From: Anodontia alba
Taxonomy: Eukaryota; Mollusca; Bivalvia; Lucinida; Lucinidae
Direction of reading: 5' to 3'
NCBI GenBank assembly: GCA_964016985.1
Contig: OZ024829.1
Span: 72,794,110 to 72,858,109, forward strand
Length of the DNA: 64,000 nucleotides
Shown here one piece after another: positions 1 to 12,005 of this stretch (its first letter is position 1; every line of letters starts with the position of its first letter). The position numbers were made by a program, and so were the translations under genes. The notes under the pieces were generated by a model, which was not told the DNA's origin, ran no database searches, and was given only the letters and a program-made list of their open reading frames with translations.

Positions 1-383
1 ACCACAGATCCAACCTGTCTCAAATGTTCCTCAAGAGATCCTTCACTAAATTCTTTCAATTACACAACATACCCCACCACCCACCATCTCCATTGTGGAC
101 AGCACTTGTTTTCCCTATATATTTGTACAAAAATATGATCTGGATAGAAAACTTTGATAATTTTACAAACCACTTGCCTGATTTAAATTAAATTAATACA
201 ATCATCCTGAACCTAAAGCAATGGGACACAGGTGAGCGATTTAGGGCCATCACGTCCCTCTTGTTTTATTAAATAGACTTCACAGTGATAGAAAAACAAA
301 TGTAAATGCAGGAAAAAAAACAAAAGGCGTTTGAGAGAAACCAAAATCTGGATTTGCCGTCATTTGTTACAGGTAAAAAAAAA
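1..383. other. No gene recognised
   Basis: AT-rich sequence without a convincing reading frame, splice signals around a domain, or a repeat that I recognise. Confidence 0.5.
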
Positions 384-447
384 GATGCCACGACTGGGGA
401 TCGAACTCGAGTCGACAGCACTCTCCATTAGGCCAATACGCCTAATA
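384..447 (-). repeat. tRNA-like fragment (SINE relic)
   Basis: Read on the minus strand this has a box A-like TGGCCTAATGGAGAG followed by a box B-like GAGTTCGATCCCC. The two are only about 29 nt apart, roughly 15 nt closer than in a functional tRNA, so the anticodon region is missing. It is more likely a SINE head or tRNA pseudogene than a working tRNA. Confidence 0.4.
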
Positions 448-712
448 CAAATACGTTGTGCTTGTAGCGGTAGTTATTAACATATAGGCGATATATGGTT
501 AGCAGCTTCGACTATTATCGGATTCTGTTTTAAGTTTTAAAGCAAATCGACGGTCAAGTTATCATTTTTAGAATGAATTTGTAGATGAATTTAACTCTCA
601 CAAAACGCAGAATGCAGGAATAAACGGAATTCAATAAATTACGCAAGGGGTTGGGGGTTTTGGCGGGGCGGGTTGTTTACGGAAATATTCGTGCTTTTAC
701 TGGACTTGAACA

Positions 713-1067
713 GCCGTTCTAAGGCGGTCGTCCTGGTGTTGTTCTCACTCTTTGTAGCTCTTTGTAGCTTTGTGGTTCCTGCATTGCTATCTGTTTTTTT
801 TCTATATGTGTTGTGATGCTAGCATTGTGGTCACCGTCTTCAATAGCTGCCCACTTTATTTTCTGTTTTTCTAGTTGTATTGTAATGCTAGCATTTTGGT
901 TACCTTCAACAGCTGCCCATTTTGCTTTCTGTTTTACTAGTTGTGATTAAGAATGGCATCGGGACCCAGGGTGAAGTTAGTCGGCTGTAAAAGTGCTTTA
1001 ACCCCCGGAGGTTTATTCTACTAACCGTTCTAAGGTGGTGGTCCCGGTGTTAGTCTTACTCTTTGTT
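713..1067 (+). repeat. Local direct repeats
   Basis: A segment at about 713-757 (CCGTTCTAAGGCGGTCGTCC and following) recurs at about 1024-1067 with a few changes. Between them, about 798-936, lies a tandem duplication of a roughly 67-bp unit containing GATGCTAGCATT and CAGCTGCCCA. No coding function is apparent. Confidence 0.6.
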
Positions 1068-1903
1068 GCTTTGCATTCTACGAGGCGATTTGTTTTAAGT
1101 CTTGCCTTGTGTTATTTTGTTCTTGTGTTTTTCAGTCCTTTTAGCATTGCTATTACCTCCCTTGGGGAAGAGAAAACTAAGCTGTTTGTTCCATTTGTGC
1201 TTGTTTGGTTTTGTCTGTTGTCTTCCTCTTGGTGTCTGAGAAAGGCTGCGGTTTGTGATTGTGGCATTCCCTGGACTTTTATCTTTTTTGGCGGAAATGA
1301 TGCGGAGTGGGAAAAGGGTAGAGAAGGGCAGGTTTCTGAGAGTCTACACTATATTAACGTCCAGGGAATTTACTACTGTACTTATACAGGCCAGGTATGT
1401 CCTCGATGTGTGATGAATTATTGAGAAACAGGTGGTCAATGAAATTAATAATACATGTACATGAATCTATTTTTGGAACTGTCAAATCGTATAAACAGCT
1501 GTTCAATATATGTATGTAAACAAATCGAACGACATTTCAATGTATTGCGATCGGAGACAGTGAAACACTCGAATTGAAACTGTTTAATTCCTGCTATGCA
1601 CTGAAGTTCACAGCCATAACGCTCGACCGATCTACCGACAGGCAATAAACAGAGATCTGCATGTAAACAAAGGTGATGGCAAGACAATTAAAACCGTACC
1701 TTTACAAAATAACTATCCAGAAACAATTTCTATCCATCATAATTCATAATTCATCATAACTTAATGTAATGCACAAATTTAAAATAAACACAAAAAATAC
1801 TGAACATCTAGTATGTTCACCAGAGCACTTTCATAGTACACAGATGTCACTCCACGTGAAAACATTATAGTCGGGTTTCTCAATTCCTGTACCCCTGTAC
1901 CTT

Positions 1904-1905
<2 letters not shown>
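1068..1905. other. No gene recognised
   Basis: A 129-codon open frame at 1035-1424 starts inside the local direct repeat and has no domain I recognise. It is treated as chance. Confidence 0.4.
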
Positions 1906-1946
<41 letters not shown>

Positions 1947-2032
1947 AACAACAACAACAAAAAAAAAAAAAAAAAAAATAAAAAAAAAAAAATAAATAAA
2001 TAAAAATAAAAAATAAATAAATAAAAAAAAAA
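1906..2032 (+). repeat. A-rich simple repeat
   Basis: Long poly-A with interspersed CAA and TAA/TAAA units. Opposite-strand frames of Phe/Leu/Tyr runs come from this tract and are not genes. Confidence 0.9.
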
Positions 2033-4070
2033 CGTAACCCTAGCATATACGGCTGAATTTTTGTATATATAAGGCTTGGATATTGGTTCATACAACCCGC
2101 TGTATAACAATGCGAAACTAATTGCATTTTGAAGAAACGCATGCATTTTGAATGATACTTGTTTAGAGTTTTGCCAAGCAACTGTAAGTTTTATTAAGCG
2201 TATAGTACACATGCATATACTAACAGATAAAATACACACAATATACACCCAACTCGCGATAAATTAATCTGTACACCTTTGGTGTCTGAATATAGATTAG
2301 TACTGATTATTTAAAATTCTTGTCGCGTTTTGTAAAATGGCGTGTATTTTTTGAAGTTTTGATAAACATTTTAGTTTGCGGAAATTACATCAGGTATTAA
2401 GTTTGGTCTTCATACATTCTTACAAAGTATAGTTTGTCAACAAAGGTCTTGAAATTATGAACATGAAGAAATGCGCGGAGATTCTCCTCAACATGCATAT
2501 TTAAGACTTACGTAAGTACAATATAGGGCTCTATACGAATATATCTTATTGAAAAAAAAACAACATAAGCACGAATGCCCGAAAGATGTCAGGTAAAATT
2601 TAAAAAATGTTTTTCAAAATGGTATCACAAAATTTACAATCAAACGTTTCCTTAGAGGTTTATTGTAGCGGCCATGTCGGACATTTTTTGGTGTTAATCC
2701 ATTTCTATATACCTTCTAATATAGGCTATAGGATATGGCAGAAGGTTAATTTGAAACGCAGTTTCCATGCGAAATTTAAAAATTAATGTGTGACAGGAAA
2801 ATGGGGTACTCTGCCTTAAATACGGAAAACAAATGGGGTGTAACTAATGACGTCATGTTTGCATAATCGCATAAGAAAATAACATTCTGCTTTCTGTTTT
2901 GAGCATTTTCTCTTTCTTTTTTTTATAATTTGAACCTGAATACTCAAGGTTTTGTATAATTAGAAATTGTCAAGTATCAACTGGGCCTCCATAGAAACGT
3001 GCGAGTTCTCACGAAATGCAATGAATGCATATCTGCTATACAGTTGTTTTATATACAGACATGTCCAGGCTTTCTTCCTTTATCGAAATAAATCGTATAT
3101 CTTTCCGATGCTAGAATTAGCAAAAATTGAATACAAGAGTCCGTTCTACTAGTCATTTTCCAGCGTTGATTCTGGAAAATGTTAGTATCCTGGGCCCAAA
3201 GATGATGATCATCCGAACGACACCAACTTGATGTATGTGTAAAATGTATTTTACTTCCGGAAGTCCCGAAAATCAAAGGAATCCATGGATTGCAGTTTGT
3301 ACTAGTGCCGATCGGTCACTAAACCAGCGTGATCACGACATTTATCGTCCTTCAAACGTCAACTGGAGCTTCAAGTACGTGTAACTTCATTTAGTACTGG
3401 CCACCATTGTTGTAGAGCTGGCTACATTGTAGTTTCTATAGTAACCGTCTAGATGTAAATACAAGACTCGGATGAAGGACAAGCCTGCAAATATAATGAA
3501 TAACTGTATTTCTTGAAGATATATTGACAATGCAAAAACGACACTGACAATGACAATGGCGATATGCGTAATGCAAAGACACACTACACGGTTGAGAAGA
3601 GCTGGCCGTTACACACTCCCTATCAGACTATAACTAAATTTACAGGTACAGCTACTACGGTGGGGAACCTGTGCCAGGAAAAGGAACGTGAAAACATGGG
3701 AGTGGTTTGGACTAAATAAACAAGACCGAGACATTTGAAGCTATCCTTTATTGCACCCTTCGACACTATTATTGAAACAAGACTGTGCATAAAAGAAAAA
3801 AAGGTGCGAAAGTAGTCATTTGGGGGTAAAAGATTGATAATTTTAATAAAAATCCCGATTTTCTGGAATATTTAAAAAAAAAGTCTTTTACTTTATCTTA
3901 TGCCGACTTTCAGAATAGATTTGAAGTATACTAGTCAACATGTATCATGATAAAAATAACTGTGATAGATCGGTATAAAATAAGTATATTTGGGGGGAGA
4001 TTTTTTTTTTTTAAGAAAAAATCACAGATTTTTGTAATTATTGTTTTAAATCAACAGGCATCTTCATGCT
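2033..4070. other. No gene recognised
   Basis: AT-rich intergenic or intronic DNA. Short open frames exist on both strands, but none shows a known domain, and none is flanked by clear splice sites. Confidence 0.5.
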
Positions 4071-4089
4071 TTAAAAACAACAACAACAA

Positions 4090-4122
<33 letters not shown>

Positions 4123-4168
4123 AACAAAAAAACAACAACAACAAAAAAAAAAAAAAAAAAAAAAAAAC
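4071..4168 (+). repeat. A-rich simple repeat with CAA units
   Basis: Poly-A broken by CAACAACAA blocks. It resembles the tract at 1906-2032 and creates Lys-rich and Phe-rich artefact frames. Confidence 0.9.
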
Positions 4169-5439
4169 AATCTCGATACTTTGAAGTCAGCGTCTTAATT
4201 ATATTTTGGGTAAAAAACTGTTCTTTTTCAAATAATGAAATAAGTATTTTCTGTAAATTTCCACTGCACAAGAAATCATTTGTTCGGCTTTGAGAATTTT
4301 CATCTATTAATACTCTGAACATTATAATCTAACTTGATAATAGACAGACATTTACTTTCGAACATCCTTTTTACAGAAAAAATCTTAAATGTTGATTAAA
4401 AAGTACAATTTTATATGGTACGAGTTAAGCAATATGTTTTGCATATTACATGTAGGTATCAAGATACATACTGTACAACACTTACAATTATAGAAGCTTT
4501 GTCTTTCCATTTAATAACCTATCTTTAAAGCTCTTATGTACGAAATCATAAAATGGAATTGTTGCATTAGCATCGCGTCGGCAATGTCTTTGGTGTCAGT
4601 GTTGACGTCGTCATTGACGTCTGCGTAAGCATCCACAAATGATTACAGTTTAAATTTAAATATTTGCGCATCCATATTGTTCAAAGCCTTTGTTTGACAT
4701 AGTTCATGATTGGGATGGTGGTATATATTGGCCCAAGTTGTATAGCGAACAACACTTAACCCTGATAATGATTAAAGGTCAAGGCCACGGACGTAGAACT
4801 TTTATGTTAAAGTTTTATGTAAACTTGTTTAAAAATCTATGTCTCCTGAATGTCTGAATAGAATTAGTTGATACTCAGGTTTTTGTTAGATTCTAGTCCA
4901 GTGTTTTATTCATTGCAAGTCAAGCTGCCTCAGTCATCTTGAGGTCAATGTCATGGCCAAATGAAATTATAATATTTATTTTTTATGTTAAGTTTTGAAG
5001 ATGTATAGCTTTTGAATTCCTAGATGGATACGGTAACTACTTGAACTGCTGTTTGCATACTGATATTTTATTTTTTTATCAGATCAGTGCAATCTAGAGG
5101 TTAAATGTCGAACAGACGACACATGAACATATATAATATTACACAATTAAAACGAAATACAACACATTCCATGTAGACAGTAGACTGACCAACCAGACAG
5201 ATACGTATAAAATTGCAAGAGATGAACCACCATGGAACAATCAATAGAAAAATAAGACCTGTTGCTAGCCTGAGGTTGAGCAGTTTGTTTCTGAAGCACT
5301 TAGAATATTATGTTTTTGTTATTTCATTGAGGTCAAGGATGACAAACTTTTGACTATTCTGTTTTTTTTGGGAGACAGATGTGAACACCATAAGCATACT
5401 CGGGTTATGGATATCAGTCCTCCTCATATACTATGGTCA
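4169..5439. other. No gene; diverged repeat relics
   Basis: Contains a GTCGTCATTGACGTC-type tract near 4600 and GGTCAAGGCCA/GAGGTCAATGTCATGG motifs at 4780-4960. These resemble the tandem family just downstream. No gene is visible. Confidence 0.4.
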
Positions 5440-6032
5440 GCTTAAATAGAGATAGGGAAGGTACTGCGTAAAAGTTTGGACCAATATCTATCATCATGCC
5501 ATACACAAACAAAACCTATCAAAGGTTTGGAAATTATGAGATCCTAAAACCTTTAATGTAAAAATTTAACATGAAAATTTTAAGTCCATGCCCTTAACCT
5601 TGAGGGTTAAGTAGGGGGATGGGGACGGTACTGCATATATCATTCTACCATATAGGAATCAAAACCGTCAAAGGGTTTGGAAATAATAATATCCTAAAAC
5701 TTTAACTTAAAACGTAACATGAAAATTCTGTGACCTTGACCTTGAGGTCAAGTAGCGGGATGGGGATAATATTAAATAAAATTTTACCAATATCAATCAT
5801 CATACAAAACATGAACAAAATCAATCGAAGGGTTTGGGAATAATAGGGTCCTAACACTTTAATCTAACTTCGAAATGAAAATTCTAACTTCGAGAACGTG
5901 ACCTAGAGGTCACATAGGGGGTTGGGGTGGTACTACGTTAAATTTTGGACCAATATCTATCATTATTCCAATCATGAACAAAGTCCATCAAAGAGATAGA
6001 AAATAATGAAGTCCTAAAAAGTTTAACGCAAA
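5440..6032 (+). repeat. Tandem array, about 150-bp units, 4 diverged copies
   Basis: Each unit carries the order GGGATGGGGA..GTACT, CCAATATCTATCATCAT, CATGAACAAA, CAAAGGGTTTGGAAATAAT, TCCTAAAACTTTAA and GTGACCTTGACCTTGAGGTCA. About four copies are visible, differing by many substitutions and small indels. GAGGTCA half-sites recur in each unit. It is satellite-like, not coding. Confidence 0.75.
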
Positions 6033-8129
6033 ACATTAACATTTGTGGACGCCCCCGCCGCCAATGCCAACGCCGCCGCCGATGCCGGAGGTAGAACAAT
6101 AACTCTTCCTGAACGTTGTTCAAGCCAGCTAAACACTACTTGTATGTGGGGGTGAGGAGGTGTGTGTGTGGCGGGGGTGGGGGTGGGGGCGGGGGGTGCT
6201 TAAACCAATTTTACACGCGCGAAACCTTATTCTTCTCTCATGATGCAGTTCCAACCATTAAAAAATACAAACGAGGAAAACAGAAAGCAAGGTGGGCAGC
6301 CATTAAAATAGATTTAATACCACCATTTTAGCATCACAAAACAGAAGAAAAGAGAGCAAAGTGGGGGTTTAAACCAGTTTTACTTGCGAAAACCTCACCC
6401 TTAATTATAATACCGCTCCAAATTACAAGTATATGTTCGGCCTGAATACGGTTCTCTACCTCATAAACGAATTATCACAGTGAAACACACATAATCACAA
6501 ACACTATGATGAAACAAAGCAAAGGTTTCAATTGCGATCTGAAGCCAGACTGCAAGAAAACTAAAAAGCAAGATCATTATTGGCCCGACTGCAGACGTTA
6601 ATAGTCAGGCGCCAACATTCTGAAACAGACCTAAGGGGTAGAATAAATCTCTAAAACGTTCAGATATTTTGTGTAACTTTAATGTTTGCAAAACCTTTGC
6701 ATACGGCCCATGATATTAGGAATAATATGAAGTGGTTAATGCAATGTGGTTTCTAGTGTGTCAGACCTGATGAACATGACCTAATGTTGCAAAACTTCAT
6801 TACTGCTTATGAAGAATCTTAATAAAACCGAGACTCCCATTTTTTAATCTGTAATGTGTTCTTTGTTTCTAAAGGCAATCTTCTTGACGTTTACTCTCAT
6901 GTTAGGATGTCTTTCTGTTAAGAATGTTTTAGACATAAGCAGTATGTTGAAGCTACCTCAGAAACGACAGTCAAATCAATGTAGAGCAATGGCAGGATAG
7001 ATATACAAGTAGCAAACTTATGAAAGTGGTCAATGAATTGACACATGTATATGCTCCTAGCTGCAGAGCCGGACATTGTTGTAATTGCAAAGAGGTCCTC
7101 AATTGCACTGTTCATTAAAAGCTGGGAGATATAAGGGGAGTCATCAATATCTAAGCTCTTGATCTTTATTCGAAGGGCAAGCTATTTTTGTACCCGCTGA
7201 AGCCGAAGCTCAACTGAGCTTCTATCACTTCAAGTGGTCTTCAATTAGCATAGCAAATCCCATAGAAACATGCCATTTATGACGGTATGAGTTAAATGGT
7301 ATGCTAAATGATGAAAACAGGCTATAATCTACTGCATGAATTGGTTGACAAAGTGCAACGATCTGAAGTACTGCAGATGTTTTATGCAAATGATTACAGC
7401 AGATGTTGTTAAGTGCTTCTGTGGAGGCCGTATTTCATTACGGGTCTAATTTCTTGGTACTATGATTTAGGACTATTGTGTTCATATAATATATGTAAAA
7501 ATAGACTTCCGCTCAAAGCTGCCGAATGTGGAGCATGAGAGATGTTTCATTATTCCTCATGAACACAATCAATATGAATCTGGTATTTTCTGTTTTTGAT
7601 TTGTTCTGTATATCCAAAAAAAAACAAACGCCCGTTTAGTCTTTTTATATTATTAACGGAGAGATCCATGTATTAGTTGTATATTTCTGTTGCCATTGCA
7701 ACCGAAATATTTATTTTACCAGCAAATCAAATAATGGTACGTCATCAGTTTGGTGTTATTAATTTTTTTCTTGAGTTTCATGAGGCTACCCTTAGTGGCT
7801 TTGGAGCCATGCTTGAAGCTATTTAGTGTAGGTATTTTGCATCTAAAGCACACTTTGGATGTTATGACAACCTAAATATGTATCCTTCTAAACAACCAAA
7901 CTAACATGGACTGTTACTTTATAAATAATCTATTTAATTTTTGTTCCTCAGTAGCATCATTAAGATTGATTTGTTGAGTTGTGTGCACTGTCTGTTAACA
8001 AATAAAAAAAAGATGGGAGTAAAGTAAATACAAGCATCTATATTACTGAATAAATAGATTGTAAGATTAACCGAGATAACGGTGCAGATTAACAGCATGG
8101 TTTCAACACTAATCCGTCAGCATATTTCC
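6033..8129. other. No gene; G-rich tract and an interspersed-repeat fragment
   Basis: 6145-6200 is a G-rich low-complexity tract. About 6780-6880 is a fragment of the family seen again at 15335, 57440, 59680 and 63640 (TCAATAAAACCGAGACTC then AAAGGCAATC). The rest has nothing I recognise. Confidence 0.5.
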
Positions 8130-8745
8130 CTCATTGATAATTTCGATTTGAGATTTATGGAATTTTGTTTGCTTTTTCTGATTTTTTAATTTAAAAACAA
8201 TACTATTTCAAATTTTCTCTGAATATCTTTCTCGAATTTTCCACCAACGTAAATAAATAGATGACGTATAAATAGATCACGTGCACTGGCTGGCGGCTTT
8301 GCTGTGCACCGCCGCAACATTTCGGATATACGCGCTGCCGCAGATTGACCTTACTGACATTTAAGTTCGTGGGAAATTAATCAGTTCATCCAAGTACATT
8401 ACTGCGATGCAGCTTATGCCTTATGTGAGCAGCTTATGTCTTATGTCTGTAAACAACAAAGCTGTGAACCGAAAGAAAGAACAGTGTACATAAAATTAAA
8501 ACGTAATGGTACACGAAATTAAGAATATTCTTTTTATGTGTGTGTGTCTGAGGGGGTGGGGGAGGGAAAGGGGAAGGGGACGGGAGGGATGATTCACTTA
8601 TGTCAAACTGTGTGTGATGGGAGGTGGGGGGGAAGAGGTTGGGGGAGTAGGGGCAGGGAAGGTGAGTCACTTATTTTAAACTGCATTGAAAAATCTTGCC
8701 AATAAGTATTTTCATTTTGGTCAGTTCTTAATACTGTCGGACTCG
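8130..8745 (+). repeat. Paralogous block A, left copy
   Basis: Shares a long, gapped match with about 58365-58805 (for example TGTGAACCGAA-GAAAGAACA and ACTTATTT-AAACTGCA). It includes a CCTCCC/GGGGAGGG low-complexity insert that the other copy lacks. It forms part of a collinear duplication with the 10050-11124 block. Confidence 0.65.
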
Positions 8746-8764
8746 GGTTTGAGTCTCATTGGTG

Positions 8765-8767
<3 letters not shown>

Positions 8768-8845
<78 letters not shown>
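8768..8845 (+). repeat. (CT)n(GT)n microsatellite
   Basis: About 30 CT dinucleotides followed by GT dinucleotides. The Ser-Leu frame across it is an artefact. Confidence 0.95.
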
Positions 8846-9124
8846 TTAATTTAATGAACATTTTTAGCCGTTGTTTTCTTTATTTCTTTGTTTCATCTTT
8901 TACCTTATTTTGATATTGTTTAACCTGTTAGCAAAAGCAGTACTTCAGTACGGTCCAAATCATATTACGGAAAATCAAAAACAATACGGGCAATGGCGTA
9001 AAATACTGCCTTCTATCTTTCTTTCTTTCTTCCATTACGTCTAAACTTCCTAGAAGGACACAGACGGTGTACATTATACACCCCGCGTTGTAGGATGAAG
9101 GCCTACAAGTAACCAATTTGAATT

Positions 9125-9355
9125 ACCGTATGGTTCTTTAACTTGCACATGGTGTGACTTTCCCTGCACAGGGGACCTCCAGTTAACGTCCCGATCCGAA
9201 GGACGCCCCACTGTTTTCATTTCATGCTTGCAAATGACATGAAGGAAAGTACGTTCGACACAAAAAATTCCCTCGACTAAGCCTCGGGTCTATCCCAGTA
9301 CTTCTAGCCCTAGAGGCCAGTGCGCTCACCACTGAGCTACCGCGCTACCTAAAAT
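9125..9355 (-). repeat. tRNA-derived SINE
   Basis: On the minus strand the head reads GGTAGCGCGGTAGCTCAGTG then GTGAGCGC, a near-perfect tRNA box A. A degenerate box B (GGGATAGACCC) follows, then a body of about 150 nt. A functional tRNA is unlikely because the T-arm is degenerate. Confidence 0.6.
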
Positions 9356-10049
9356 ACGTGCTTTATACGTCTTTGTTATGGGATAAATATAATGTGTTTT
9401 GTTGACAGTGACACACAAAGCTAAGTGATGTGAATGTTGCTTTTCACGCACAGTCAGATACTTGATAAGTAACACATTAAAACCAGTCAAATAATAAACC
9501 TTTACCTTTCATAGTTAAAATCAGTCAAAACCACATATCATTTCAATAAAAGAAACAGTTTTGTTTCCATGGCAACGCAATTTTTTCTTAAGTAATAACT
9601 TTGTTTTCTTTCTAAATTGTCATCCAGTACTTGACAATCAAAGTGGTGAAAAAAAGAGAATTGCAGTGTAAACAGAATATATTAAATAAAACTATGTGCT
9701 TTTATGGAATAAATTCGACATATTTGATGCCATGGCAACATAAATTTCTGTGCCATGTTGATTTTGTTCATAAATTTGTGTTTCAATATTTAACAACTAT
9801 AAAACTATCATGCTTTTAATTACATTATTCTCAGATTGCTGCCATGAAATCTATTAAAGACAATCAATTTACAATACAACATGTAGTGTATTGTTGTCGC
9901 CATAGCAACCATTACAATTGGTTTTTCAAACTTATTTTTGTTGTTTTTGAAGATATCCCATGTTGACTTATATTTAGAAAAATTTTCATCAATATATTAA
10001 ATAGGGCAGAATTTTTGTCATTCGTGAACCAGTCCCTTTTGATTTGTAT
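9356..10049. other. No gene recognised
   Basis: AT-rich, with repeated CCATGGCAACG/CCATAGCAACC-type motifs near 9568, 9730 and 9900. No coding signal. Confidence 0.45.
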
Positions 10050-11124
10050 CCTGAAGTCTTTAGCTTATAGGTGAACTTATAGTATAGGCAGGCTCCATCG
10101 TCCGCACTCTTCGAACATCTCAGAAACCGCTAGGTCAACCCAAATCCAATCCTCTAAGGCATTTGGGGGACAAACATTTGTTAAAATTATCCAATCATTT
10201 CATCAGGATATCCGCCTTGCCAATATAAATTGTTGTATCTAGAGGAGGACAAGGGGCTATTTCTCCACCTAAAAGCATTAATGGGACAAGGGGCCTTGAT
10301 GACCCTCAATATTAGTCGTGTTGCTAATATTTAAGGTAATAGAATCCCTTAAAATAGGTGACGGCCCTTTAACAATGGTTATGGGGCAAAAAATGGCATC
10401 ATTACATTGGTCCTAGCGGCAACAATGCATATATGAGCCACCAACAAATTAACAAAATGACATGTACATCCAGCGGAGACTCAGATCAGCCTGGGCATCG
10501 GCCCAGACTGATCAGATTTCACTACAATTTAATTCTTTATTTTCCAAAGCCATAGAAACCTTGAAAACCCTAGATACTTGGCAACCCCTTGAGTGCACAG
10601 CGAAGACTGTTCAGACTGTGCGGATATCCATGTTGATCTGATTCTTCCATGGGAGCCCAGTCATTTTGTTGGTTTTGTCATGCGCTGGCTCAATTATGGT
10701 AAAAGCCGTTTAAATCAGCAGGCCGATTACCTTCAAACCTACTGGCGCAGTGGATCAGTTACTAGAGCGTTCGGTTTGCGTCCGGGAGGTTGTGGGTCCG
10801 ATCCCCGGCCGAGTCATACCAAAGATTTTCAAAATGGTATTAGTTGCTCTTTCGTTTGCGCTCGGCATTGAGAAAGCGGAACTAGCCGGACCGCTGTCAG
10901 TATAATGTGACTGGGTGGAATGTCACATCATGTGTCTGAGGTGTGATATGTCAGGGAGGCAGCACTCTTAAAGTGAGCATTGAGCACCGTGTCACATCCA
11001 GACACCGTCGCGATATAGCTGAAAGATTGTTGAAAGCGACATTAAGTCTGAATAAAAAATAAACAAATAAAACTTTCTTTTTTCAGGTTGAAATATGTCC
11101 GATGGATTAAAATTTAATGTCATA
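10050..11124 (+). repeat. Paralogous block B, left copy, with tandem unit 1
   Basis: Matches 58815-59500 in the same order. The part from 10498 to 11124 is also duplicated in tandem at 11280-11909 with a period of about 782 bp. It contains ATCAGCCTGGGCATCGGCCC, an interspersed motif seen in variant forms throughout this window, and a complete SINE. Confidence 0.75.
10738..11070 (+). repeat. tRNA-derived SINE, copy 1
   Basis: The head TGGCGCAGTGGATCAG..CTAGAGCG (box A) and GGGTCCGATCCCC (box B) is followed by a body with ATAATGTGACTGGGTGGAA and GCGACATTAAGTCTGAAT, and an AATAAA-rich tail. Close copies lie at 11518 and 59108. Confidence 0.8.
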
Positions 11125-11279
11125 CCCGCGCTTGCGTGGTTTCTTTTCACATGAAGAAATCAACAAATTGACATATGCACCCAGTGCACTCAGATCAGCC
11201 AAGGCATCTCCCCAGTCTGATCAGTTTTCACTGTCTACACATAGAAACCTTAGCTTCTTAGCAACCCATTGAGTGCACA

Positions 11280-11909
11280 TCGGCCCAGACTGATCAGTTT
11301 CACTACAATTTAATTCTTTATTTTCCAAAGCCATAGAAACCTTGAAAACCCTAGATACTTGGCAACCCCTTGAGTGCACAGCGAAGACTGATCAGACTTC
11401 GCAGATACCTATGTTGATCTGATTTTCCCTGGGAGCCCAGTCAATTTGTTGGTTTTGTCATGCGCTGGCTCAATTATGGTAAAAATCGTTCAAATCAGCA
11501 GGCCGGATATCTTCGAATCTACTGGCGCAGTGGCTTAGTTACTAGAGCGTCCGGTTTGCGTCCGGGAGGCTGTGGGTTCGATCCCCGGCCGAGTCATACC
11601 AAAGACTTTAAAAATGGTATTAGCTGCTCGTTCGTTTGCGCTTAGCATTGAGAAAGCGGAACTGGTCTGTCCGCTGTCAGTATAATGTGACTGGGTGGAA
11701 TGTCACGTCATGTGTCTGAGGTTGATATGTCAGGGAGGCAGCATTCTTAAAGTGAGCATTGTCACACCCAAACCCGTCGCGATATAACTGAAAGATTGTT
11801 GAAAGCGACATTAAGTCTGAATAAAAAAATAAATAAACAAATAAAACTTTCTTTTTACAGGTTGAAATCTGTCCGATGGATTAAAATTTAATGTCATACT
11901 CTCGTTGCG
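11280..11909 (+). repeat. Tandem duplication of 10498-11124
   Basis: Nearly the same sequence as 10498-11124, with scattered substitutions and small indels. The spacer 11125-11279 holds another partial copy of the unit start. A 61-codon frame in it is shared with the first copy and lies over the SINE head, so it is not a gene. Confidence 0.85.
11518..11846 (+). repeat. tRNA-derived SINE, copy 2
   Basis: Same family as 10738-11070, with a better box B (GGGTTCGATCCCC). It was probably copied as part of the tandem duplication, not inserted separately. Confidence 0.8.
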
Positions 11910-11914
11910 CGGGT

Positions 11915-11916
<2 letters not shown>

Positions 11917-12003
<87 letters not shown>
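11917..12003 (+). repeat. (TA)n microsatellite
   Basis: Uninterrupted TA dinucleotides of about 87 bp, at the end of the second tandem unit. Confidence 0.97.

Positions 12004-12005
<2 letters not shown>

Noticed and set aside
1035..1424. 129-codon frame as a secreted protein gene
   Set aside because: Begins in a local duplication, no recognised domain, no supporting splice or promoter context.
1831..2248. Phe-rich minus-strand frames
   Set aside because: They come from a poly-A/TAAA simple repeat.
3947..4322. Lys-rich and Phe-rich frames
   Set aside because: Artefacts of the A-rich tract at 4071-4168.
6116..6331. Gly-rich frame
   Set aside because: Reads through the G-rich low-complexity tract.
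8686..8913. Ser-Leu repeat frame
   Set aside because: CT microsatellite read in frame.
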